Positions 26,414-32,989 of a DNA stretch of 64,000 nt are shown here, one piece after another. The stretch comes from CAZDWZ01 sp964509425. Its GTDB lineage: Bacteria > Bdellovibrionota_C > UBA2361 > SZUA-149 > CAZDWZ01. The stretch is taken from assembly GCA_964509425.1 (NCBI GenBank), contig CAZDWZ010000001.1:496001-560000 (forward strand), given 5' to 3'. A model generated the notes under the pieces. It was not told the origin of the DNA, made no database searches, and saw only the letters and a list, made by a program, of their open reading frames with translations. The position numbers and the translations under genes are program-made. Position 1 is the stretch's first letter. Each line of letters opens with the position of its first letter.

Positions 26414-26881
26414 CTATCCGTTTCCCGTGGGAAGCTCGTGACGACAGCGCGTGCAGAACTTCCACGGCGTCGGCGGAAGAATTTGAAACTTTGTTCCCGA
26501 GCGTTCCGCACCGCAATCCTTGCAGATTGCCCCTCCCTCGAAATACCTGATCCGGTGGTTCGTCCCGCCACACGAACAGCAATACTTCCGCCAGCACTTC
26601 GGATTCGGCTCCCAACAAGACTTTTTGCAGTCGGGGCAAATAACTTCAGGAAAGGTCAGCGTCAGAAAAACTTGTGAGATAATAATCCAGAGTGCTCCGG
26701 CGAGACTCAGCATAATGGCCCACCAAGTGGCGACAAACGCCAATGGAACGGCGATCAACAGCAAAACAAAACCGACCAGGAAGGTTTGCCAGGCGCGCCC
26801 GCAGGCCTTTCGCTGACGGTCTACTTCCGCAAAAAACTGCGCAGAGACCTCTGCGGAGTTCTGATTCGAGGGTGCTTCCAT
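26414..26881 (-). CDS. Membrane protein with multi-CxxC zinc-ribbon-like tail
   Basis: A 155-residue protein with two hydrophobic helices (about 35-80) followed by a Cys-rich domain. The Cys pairs are C-P-D-C, C-C-S-C, C-K-D-C and C-T-R-C, enough for two zinc ribbons. It starts at the ATG at 26881; a TTG at 26899 is also in frame. It is the next gene downstream of selB (49 bp after its stop), on the same strand, so it could be an accessory gene of the selenium locus or merely a neighbour. A TATAAT lies 8 bp before the ATG, allowing a separate, nearly leaderless transcript. Confidence 0.75.
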   Translation of the reverse strand: MEAPSNQNSAEVSAQFFAEVDRQRKACGRAWQTFLVGFVLLLIAVPLAFVATWWAIMLSLAGALWIIISQVFLTLTFPEVICPDCKKSCWEPNPKCWRKYCCSCGGTNHRIRYFEGGAICKDCGAERSGTKFQILPPTPWKFCTRCRHELPTGNG

Positions 26882-26889
26882 TCGGGGAT

Positions 26890-26895
26890 TATAAC
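26890..26895 (-). promoter_or_regulatory. Consensus TATAAT upstream of the zinc-ribbon gene
   Basis: A perfect -10 hexamer lies 8 bp before the ATG at 26881, so transcription would begin at or very near the start codon. No good -35 hexamer is seen at 16-18 bp, which weakens the call. Confidence 0.35.
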
Positions 26896-26929
26896 GCAAC
26901 TTCGGGCGAATGAATCCAGGGAATTTTTC

Positions 26930-28867
26930 TCAAGCCGAGGTAGTCTTTCGTAGTGGAGGGGGCGGTTTCAAAAGCACCCTGCCCGCTTCTGTGCGGCGCG
27001 TGAGTCCCTCGGCGTCGAAAGCGTCGAGCATATAGGTCGCCACGTTACGGCTGGCTCCCGTCTTTTCTCGAAAATCCGCTAACTCGACGACCGGCTTAAC
27101 AGCAAAAATCTCGAGAAGTCTCCGGCGGGCATCATCGTAGTGCGAGCGAAGAACAAAGTTACTCTCGAGTTGGACAATCAATTCTTCTTCGACCAGCGAC
27201 CTCAACGCAGACTTGAGCTCCGGTTCGGAGAGCTTCAGCCGTTCGAGGAGACTCCTCCGGGCGATGCTTAGAATGCCCGAGTCCTCGATAAGTCTAAAAA
27301 CATCTTCGCGGATCCGGATTTCCCTTGCTCCGATCTGCGGCGCAAATCCGGAGAGCGCGACCCGACCGTGTTTTAGCTGGAGAGTTTCATCAGCAAATAA
27401 TATTTCGGACAGCTTGTCGAAACAGGTTGCGGGAAGTTGAAGAAGCTCGCACACGAGCGTTGGTTTCATACCCCAGGCGAACTTCTGCAACACATGATAC
27501 CGCTCCGCAGCTCTCCGGATTGCCAGTCGCAGATCTTTCTTGCGGGCGGAGACGAGCCAGCTGCCTTGACCGAGATTGACGAGGCTCCCCTCATGGACCA
27601 TTCGGGAGATTTCGGTACCTCTCGATGAATCGGGAAGCTGCGAGCGAACTCGAAGATCTTCGCTCGTGAAACAAAAACGAGAACCGGCAAGGAGCTCCGT
27701 CAAAAAATAATCAGATTTCTCGACAGCCTCTCGCGCGAGAATCAGCCGCTCAAAAAGTGCTTCGCTCAGTTTTCGACTTTGGCTGACAAAAACGCTAAGT
27801 ATTCTTCCTCCTCCGTACGTCACGTGCGAAGTGCTCTGCCGAAGGACAAAACGGTCGCCCGCTGCAAGCGCGACAGGCTCGGCGAATCGAATCCGCACGA
27901 ACGCCTCCGAACCCGGCGGGACCTCGGAACAATCAATCAACCGAACTTTTCCGAGAGCGCTCAAAGTTCCGGAATGAAACAACAGTTCTCCTCGAGGCGG
28001 GAGCGTAGCGCTCCGACTGTCGTTTCGAAACCACGCGATGATTTGGGTTGTGGCGCGGTAGAGTCCTGGAGCGGCGAGCACCATTCCTCTCGTGACTTCT
28101 TGCGGATCGAAGTCAAACCGGAGATTGACGGCGGTGCTCCTTCTCGAAAGTGTTTCCGTCGTTGAATATTTGTAGTTTTGGATCCCTCGTACCGAAGCAT
28201 TTTTGCCGAGCGGGAGAATTTCGACTTGGTCGTCGACCCGAAGCGCCCCCGACTCGGGCACTCCCGTGATAACGGTGCCGTGTCCTTTCGCAGAGAACAC
28301 CTGCCGGACCGGCATGCGAAACGCCCGGTTGTCGTTCGGGGGATTCACGTTCGAGAAAGCGCTTGTGATCTCTGCTCGAAGTTCGGTGATGCCTTCGGAA
28401 GTTGTATTCGAGACCCTCACGATCGGAGCATCGTGGAAATCGAATCCCTCGACGAATTTCTGAACATCGGCCTCGACGACATCCACGAGCTCCGGCGGAA
28501 CGAGATCAACCTTCGTAAGAACGATGATGAGGGCCGACATCCCGAATGCCTTGGCAATTCGAAGGTGCTCTTCCGTTTGGGGCATTATTCCGTCATCGGC
28601 AGCGACAACGAGAAGCAGGAGGTTTATCGCGGACGCTCCGGAGACCATATTCCGGATGAAATCTTCGTGACCCGGCACATCGATTATTCCCGCCGTTCGC
28701 CCATCGGGAAGTTGGAGTGGAGCCACCGCGAAGTCGATGCTCATCCCTCGCTCCCGCTCTTCCGGATGCCGATCGGTGTTAAACCCGGTGAGCTGTCTGA
28801 CGAGAGACGTTTTTCCGTGGTCGACGTGGCCGGCGGTGCCGAGCATCAATGAAACGATTTCACTCAT
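26930..28867 (-). CDS. selB: Selenocysteine-specific elongation factor SelB
   Basis: A 645-residue specialised translation factor that delivers Sec-tRNA-Sec to UGA codons marked by a SECIS hairpin. The GTPase domain shows G-T-A-G-H-V-D-H-G-K-T (10-20), R-E-R-G-M-S-I-D-F (SelB-type switch I), D-V-P-G-H-E-D and L-T-K-V-D. EF-Tu-like domains II and III follow, then the C-terminal winged-helix repeats (about 440-640) that bind SECIS RNA. Length and domain order are those of bacterial SelB. It starts 2 nt after the selA stop, so the two are coupled. Its C-terminal arm should recognise the SECIS-like hairpin in the upstream predicted selenoprotein. Confidence 0.97.
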   Translation of the reverse strand: MSEIVSLMLGTAGHVDHGKTSLVRQLTGFNTDRHPEERERGMSIDFAVAPLQLPDGRTAGIIDVPGHEDFIRNMVSGASAINLLLLVVAADDGIMPQTEEHLRIAKAFGMSALIIVLTKVDLVPPELVDVVEADVQKFVEGFDFHDAPIVRVSNTTSEGITELRAEITSAFSNVNPPNDNRAFRMPVRQVFSAKGHGTVITGVPESGALRVDDQVEILPLGKNASVRGIQNYKYSTTETLSRRSTAVNLRFDFDPQEVTRGMVLAAPGLYRATTQIIAWFRNDSRSATLPPRGELLFHSGTLSALGKVRLIDCSEVPPGSEAFVRIRFAEPVALAAGDRFVLRQSTSHVTYGGGRILSVFVSQSRKLSEALFERLILAREAVEKSDYFLTELLAGSRFCFTSEDLRVRSQLPDSSRGTEISRMVHEGSLVNLGQGSWLVSARKKDLRLAIRRAAERYHVLQKFAWGMKPTLVCELLQLPATCFDKLSEILFADETLQLKHGRVALSGFAPQIGAREIRIREDVFRLIEDSGILSIARRSLLERLKLSEPELKSALRSLVEEELIVQLESNFVLRSHYDDARRRLLEIFAVKPVVELADFREKTGASRNVATYMLDAFDAEGLTRRTEAGRVLLKPPPPLRKTTSA

Positions 28868-28869
28868 CG

Positions 28870-30303
28870 CTAATCTTTCATTTTCTCCTTCGTCGCTTTG
28901 ATCGCAGAGACGAGCACAGAGCCGAGCGTATCGATTTCAGAGGAAAAAACTGTTCGAAGATTGAGCACAACTCCGCCCGCCTCAATCCGACAGAAAACAG
29001 AGGGCTGAGAAAGCCGGAGATTTTTCACGAGCGTATTTGCCCAGCGATTTTTGTGACGAGCATCTTCGCTGCGATGTTCGATCCGAATCGAGGAGGATGG
29101 CAACGCTTCGTCAGGAAGCGATCCGCCGCCCAGATACGCCAAGTCTTCATGGATACTCGTCTCCAGAAAATCAAAGGGCGAAAGCACGTCCTTGAGCTGT
29201 GAGCTTCTTGCATGCAGCTCTTCTCGAGTGGAGGCGATCATTCTATAGACGGGTATCTCTTCCGCGAACTGCCCGTTTAAAAAAGATAAGAGCGTCGCCT
29301 CGAGTGCGACCACGGTCAACTTATCTGGACGGAACATGCGAAAGAATGCATTCCGGCGAGCCTTTTCAATGTCTTTCTTTTTGCCGCAAAGGATTCCGGC
29401 CTGAGGACCGCCAATCAACTTGTCGCCGCTGAAGCAAACAATACTGACTCCCGCGCGAATCGCCTCCTGCACCGTCGTTTCGTGCGACAATCCCCACTCC
29501 TCAAGGCCGACGAGCGAACCTCCCCCAAGATCGTAAATCACAGGAATTCCCCGCGACACTCCCAGCGCACAAATCTCGTCGATCGTGGGGGACGAAGTGA
29601 ATCCACGAATCCGAAAGTTCGACTGAGACACACGGAGGATCGCGGTCGTCGAATCGGTAATCGCCCCCCGATAATCTTCCAGGCTGGTTCGATTTGTGGT
29701 GCCGATTTCGCGAAGGCGGCAACCGCTCGCCTCCATCACATCCGGCATTCGAAAGGAGCCGCCGATCTCGACGAGCTCGCTTCGGCTGAGGATCACCTCA
29801 CCAGGGCTCGCGCTCGCGGAGAGCGCAAGGAAGATAGCGGCAGCGCAGTTGTTCACAACCGTGGCCGCCTCGCAGCCGGTGAGTTCACGGAGCATCGATT
29901 CGATGTTTTCCTCACGTCGATTCCTGTCTCCACTCTCGCGGTCGACCTCGACGATCGAATACCCGGCGCATTGACGGATCGCCTCTCCGGCTTTTTCTGA
30001 AAGCGGAGCCCGTCCCAGGCCGGTGTGAAGAATAATACCCGTCGCGTTAATTACTCTTCGGCCATCAGCGTCGAGGAGAGACACGAGATTTCTTTCTATC
30101 GTTCGTGAGATTTCCTCTTCCGAGGGGACCACGCCGTCCATTTTCTGAAGTCGAGATCTTGCTCTCGAAAGCTCCGCACGGCTTGCGAAAGTCACGGCCC
30201 CACGGCCGAAACGTTTGGTGAGCTGCTCACCTCGTTTGCTCGCGAGCAAGGCACTGACACTTGGAAGCTGACGAAGCAGCTCGTTTCTGTTTTTGTCGTC
30301 CAC
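28870..30303 (-). CDS. selA: L-seryl-tRNA(Sec) selenium transferase SelA
   Basis: A 477-residue PLP enzyme that converts Ser-tRNA-Sec to Sec-tRNA-Sec using selenophosphate. It contains L-R-Q-L-P-S-V near the N-terminus, R-R-V-I-N-A-T-G-I-I-L-H-T-G-L-G-R, and the PLP lysine in S-G-D-K-L-I-G-G-P-Q-A-G. These are diagnostic of bacterial SelA. The start is a GTG at 30303 with AGGAG about 9 nt upstream and only 20 bp from the tRNA-Sec 3' end, so tRNA and selA are probably one transcript. Selenophosphate synthetase (SelD) is not in the window and must be elsewhere. Confidence 0.97.
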   Translation of the reverse strand: MDDKNRNELLRQLPSVSALLASKRGEQLTKRFGRGAVTFASRAELSRARSRLQKMDGVVPSEEEISRTIERNLVSLLDADGRRVINATGIILHTGLGRAPLSEKAGEAIRQCAGYSIVEVDRESGDRNRREENIESMLRELTGCEAATVVNNCAAAIFLALSASASPGEVILSRSELVEIGGSFRMPDVMEASGCRLREIGTTNRTSLEDYRGAITDSTTAILRVSQSNFRIRGFTSSPTIDEICALGVSRGIPVIYDLGGGSLVGLEEWGLSHETTVQEAIRAGVSIVCFSGDKLIGGPQAGILCGKKKDIEKARRNAFFRMFRPDKLTVVALEATLLSFLNGQFAEEIPVYRMIASTREELHARSSQLKDVLSPFDFLETSIHEDLAYLGGGSLPDEALPSSSIRIEHRSEDARHKNRWANTLVKNLRLSQPSVFCRIEAGGVVLNLRTVFSSEIDTLGSVLVSAIKATKEKMKD

Positions 30304-30323
30304 GCGATTTTCTCCTCTTTCGG

Positions 30324-30415
30324 CGGAGGCGTATGGGAATCGAACCCACCCGGGACTTTATCGGCCCCACAACGGTTTTGAAGACCGAGGACGGCACCAG
30401 CCGTCGAACACCTCC
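30324..30415 (-). tRNA. selC: tRNA-Sec (anticodon UCA)
   Basis: This 92-nt RNA folds as a bacterial selenocysteine tRNA. It has an 8-bp acceptor (GGAGGTGT with ACGCCTCC), the diagnostic 6-bp D stem GACGGC/GCCGTC with a TGGT tetraloop, an anticodon loop CTTCAAA (UCA anticodon at 30379-30381), a long variable arm and a 5-bp T stem with TTCGATT loop. The discriminator is G. The following three bases encode CCG, not CCA, so the tail must be repaired or added. It lies between the predicted selenoprotein gene and selA on the same strand. Confidence 0.97.
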
Positions 30416-30649
30416 TCACAGAGTAATTTTTAAACGCCAACAAGACGGGCGCCTCCATCTCACGACGACGGAACTCCAGCAGAGGGTTCAAATGTCACAT
30501 TACTTCATCAAGAACAAGGTGATTAGGATCGGGAGGGGTTTGGATCTGAGACCCGAAAGGCAAATGCAAGATAGGCGACGAATCAGTAACACCCACGGCG
30601 AGCTTAGGGTATTTGGAAAGAAAGCAGAAAGTCACGGACAGGCTTCGGA
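30416..30649 (-). other. Spacer between hairpin and tRNA-Sec
   Basis: About 230 bp between the 3' hairpin of the selenoprotein gene and the tRNA-Sec 5' end. I see no credible ORF. An AT-rich TTTAAAAATTACT stretch just upstream of the tRNA could hold its -10 element, but no convincing -35 is present. Confidence 0.35.
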
Positions 30650-30698
30650 GGAGAGCAGGCGAGATCACTGGTCTCGTGATCAGACGCCGCCTCTCTCC
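30650..30698 (-). other. Strong RNA hairpin after the selenoprotein gene
   Basis: The minus-strand RNA folds into a three-tier stem: CTCTCC/GGAGAG and CGCCT/AGGCG (outer arms 30650-30661 and 30688-30698, one bulge) and GATCAC/GTGATC (30676-30681 and 3063-68 past 30600), with a 7-nt loop at 30669-30675. It begins 4 bp after the stop at 30703. Without a U-tract it may be a Rho-blocking, RNA-stabilising or processing element that separates the selenoprotein message from tRNA-Sec. Confidence 0.65.
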
Positions 30699-30702
30699 AA
30701 AA

Positions 30703-31305
30703 CTATTCTAGTTTAAGGGCGCAAGTCGGTCCGGAACAGTTGAAACCGCCCGGGTTCGTCGGATTGGTTGGGTTCGTCGAACCCCCCGCACCACAGGATG
30801 TGCCAGTGCATCCCGAAGTCGCGCCACCTTGACCCTGTCCGCCACAGCTCGAGCCGGAGCACTGACCGCTTCCGCCTTGGCCGCCGCAGCTACCGCCCTG
30901 GCAACTTCCACCGCCCCCGCCGCAACTACTTCCGGAACAGCCCCCGCCGCCGCCACCACCACCGCCGCCGCCGCCGGCTCGTGCAGGACCGCCCTCGGCA
31001 GACTTCCGTCGGAAACGTGACCAAGCGCGCCCACCGCCGCCACCGCCGCCCTGCTGCGGTTGCCCTTGGGGCTGACCGGCAATGGGTTGGCCTTGCGGTT
31101 GGGGACCTGAAACAAATGGACCTGAAACTGTTTGGTTCGTCGGACTCACGGTCGACGTGTTCGGCGTTGTGGTCGCCGGGCAGCTGCAGGTTACTCAGCC
31201 TGCTTCAGCATGCTCTGGAGAGGTGCTCAATGTGTAAAGTGGTACGCCTACAACGAACAGCAAGAAGCAGGTTAGGATCCGCTTTTCTCGAGTTTTTTCC
31301 GACAT
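30703..31305 (-). CDS. Predicted secreted selenoprotein, Gly/Cys-rich, Sec37 encoded by TGA
   Basis: From the ATG at 31305 the frame encodes a clear signal peptide: basic n-region (SEKTREKR), hydrophobic core (ILTCFLLFVVGVPLY) and a cleavage site A-E-A|G. Residue 37 is TGA (31195-31197), then the frame continues V-T-C-S-C to a TAG at 30703. Read as selenocysteine, the mature N-terminus is G-U-V-T-C-S-C, a U-x-x-C redox motif with another Cys. A Thr/Pro/Gln-rich linker and poly-Gly stretch follow, then five C-x-G-x-[ST]-C motifs at 123-128, 135-140, 149-154, 166-171 and 190-195, and the end CALKLE. AAGGG lies about 8 nt before the ATG. A conventional start at the GTG at 31149 gives 148 residues with no signal peptide. 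Next on the strand are tRNA-Sec, selA and selB. Function unknown: thiol redox or metal/metalloid binding is inferred. Confidence 0.85.
31162..31203 (-). promoter_or_regulatory. SECIS-like RNA structure around and after the TGA codon
   Basis: Downstream of the TGA (31195-31197) the RNA forms CGGCG-ACCACAA-CGCCG (31162-31178), 16 nt after the codon. Opening the top pair leaves a loop starting with G, as in bacterial SECIS elements, whose apical loop lies about 16-37 nt after UGA. A second 5-bp stem GCAGG/CCUGC (31199-31203 with 31186-31190) places the UGA itself in an 8-nt loop. Either could recruit SelB. Confidence 0.6.
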
Positions 31306-31406
31306 GGCATTGCCCTTCGTTTAGTGCTCTTCAAATAAGACTATGACATCATCCTGCGGCTTTGTCATCACCAGACCGGAGCCCCCGGCTTCGAGCCTTG
31401 CCCTGA
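31306..31406. promoter_or_regulatory. Divergent promoter region, selenoprotein / HTTM pair
   Basis: This 101-bp gap lies between the divergent starts at 31305 (minus) and 31407 (plus), so it must hold both promoters unless transcripts begin inside genes. I cannot pick confident -35/-10 pairs. Confidence 0.4.
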
Positions 31407-32096
31407 GTGGAATGGAGTGAGATTGGTTTGAGCATTGAGAGATTCACGAATGCGTTCGACGGCTTTGGAATTCCGAATGTTCTCGTTGTTTCCGCGGCAA
31501 TCAGCTCAGTGCTCCTGGCCCTCTCGTTACTCGGCCCATTGCTCGGCCACCCATCTCGATCCGCGGGCCTACAGAGACTCCCTGTATTATTCTTCGTCTT
31601 TTTTTGGACCATTCCAAACATCTATTTTTCGATTGCCCAGCAGCATCTTCCCAAGCTTGGAGATTTCATTTTCAGACACGGCTCCGGAGCGCTTTTCGTC
31701 AATTTTATCCCCACTTGGCGGCTCCATCGAATCGAAATTCGTAAGGGTCCCGGCGAGCCCTGGGTGCCGTTTCGCACCGAGGAATATTTCGTAACGGAAT
31801 TGCCGCTGAACGGAAACCGCCTCGAGAACTATCTTCTCTCCCTAAACGGCACCGAGTCTCGAGATCAGCCGATTCTCGAGTCCCTCATGCAACAGCTCGC
31901 AGAGAAGTTAGAAGAAAATCCCGAACGGGTGCGGCGAATATGTGCCGTGAGAATTGTTGTCTATGAATATTCCGTTTTCACCGATCCCCCACTCACCCGG
32001 CCGGTTGATATGAGTGGACTGGAGTTGGAAGCGCCCTGGAGACGGGCCGGAGTACTTTCAAGTTTAAGTTGGAACGAACAATGCGCGGACGAATAG
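31407..32096 (+). CDS. Hypothetical membrane protein paired with an HTTM protein
   Basis: A 229-residue protein with two hydrophobic helices (about 24-45 and 55-80) followed by a mostly soluble domain (WRLHRIEIRKGPGEPWVPF, EEYFVTELPLNGNRLENYLLSLN). The GTG at 31407 is the frame start; a TTG at 31428 with GGAG upstream is an alternative. It overlaps the next gene by 16-28 bp, so the two are coupled. I recognise no family for the soluble part; partners of this kind often accompany HTTM proteins. Confidence 0.7.
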   Translation: MEWSEIGLSIERFTNAFDGFGIPNVLVVSAAISSVLLALSLLGPLLGHPSRSAGLQRLPVLFFVFFWTIPNIYFSIAQQHLPKLGDFIFRHGSGALFVNFIPTWRLHRIEIRKGPGEPWVPFRTEEYFVTELPLNGNRLENYLLSLNGTESRDQPILESLMQQLAEKLEENPERVRRICAVRIVVYEYSVFTDPPLTRPVDMSGLELEAPWRRAGVLSSLSWNEQCADE

Positions 32097-32989
32097 GCTC
32101 TCCGGTTCGACTATTCTTCTCAGCCTCCGAAGATTATTGGTTCGGTCCGAAGAGCTGTGCGGCTTTGGAAAAGTTCCGCCGGTGTCTCGCAGTGACGCTG
32201 CTCATCTTCTTCGCGCGTTCGTACCCGCTGCTCGTCGAGAGTCTCACCGAAAGGGGTATTCACCTTCCTGGTGCTCAAGCGATTTTTTACCGTTCGCTCG
32301 GGCTCCCTCTCCTGCCTGCCTCCATCTTTCCGCTTTACTACTCAGCGCTGCTCTTGTCGTTCGTCTGTCTTTTTGTTTTCCCTCGCCGAAGAGAGCCTGC
32401 GCTTGTAGGAGCGCTCCTCCTCTACTACCACTTCGACACCGATTTCATGTCGACGTACACGACGCACAACCTCTTTCTCGTTTCGTTGCTCGTGCTCGGC
32501 CTCGCACCCTATCCAGCAAACAAAGTTAGCATCCCGGCTTGGCCGTTACGGATTCTTCAGCTCACCCTGTTTTCGATTTATTTGGGAAACGGAATGGGAA
32601 AGCTATTAGTCGGCGGCTGGCTGTATGACGTTCGCCATCTAAGATCGATTGTCGGAGGGTTGTTTCTCAGCTCACGGACAATCGTTTTCTCACATTACGT
32701 GCCGAATGAATTCTGGGTGAGCGCGCAGCATCTCTCATTACTCATCGAGCTGTGTCTCCCCTGGGGGCTGATTTTCCCCTCAACACGAAACGCCGCGATG
32801 GCAGCCGGAATCACGCTTCATTTGGGAATAGCGATTTTCCTGGAAGGCCTTTGGCCCTTCAGCATGACGATGATCTGCCTGTATTCGGCGTTTCTCCCAG
32901 ACCGGAGATTCGATTCGCGAGAAACAGACGCCCCGCTTCTCGAAAGCGTCACACGTCCACTTCAAGATGCGCCGCCCGTTCACAAATGA
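32081..32989 (+). CDS. HTTM-domain membrane protein (vitamin K-dependent carboxylase-like)
   Basis: A 302-residue polytopic protein resembling the HTTM (horizontally transferred transmembrane) domain related to vitamin K-dependent gamma-carboxylase. It has a charged start with R-L-F-F-S-A, L-E-K-F-R-R-C-L-A-V-T-L-L, and an I-Y-L-G-N-G-M-G-K-L segment corresponding to the family's conserved Y-x-x-[SN]-x-x-x-K core. Function in bacteria is unknown. The ATG at 32081 (MRGRIGS) is preferred to a TTG at 32069. Its 3' end overlaps the convergent parE end by 41 bp. Confidence 0.75.
   Translation: MRGRIGSPVRLFFSASEDYWFGPKSCAALEKFRRCLAVTLLIFFARSYPLLVESLTERGIHLPGAQAIFYRSLGLPLLPASIFPLYYSALLLSFVCLFVFPRRREPALVGALLLYYHFDTDFMSTYTTHNLFLVSLLVLGLAPYPANKVSIPAWPLRILQLTLFSIYLGNGMGKLLVGGWLYDVRHLRSIVGGLFLSSRTIVFSHYVPNEFWVSAQHLSLLIELCLPWGLIFPSTRNAAMAAGITLHLGIAIFLEGLWPFSMTMICLYSAFLPDRRFDSRETDAPLLESVTRPLQDAPPVHK

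Noticed and set aside
30261..30716. 151-residue plus-strand ORF over tRNA-Sec
   Set aside because: It lies across a clear tRNA and the selA start.
30703..31149. Conventional 148-residue ORF starting at GTG 31149 without Sec
   Set aside because: It omits a complete in-frame signal peptide, and the only interruption is a TGA immediately upstream of tRNA-Sec/selA/selB.
30768..31346. Plus-strand Arg/His-rich and Ala-rich ORFs opposite the selenoprotein
   Set aside because: They are the mirror of the Gly/Cys-rich coding frame and have no RBS or motif.
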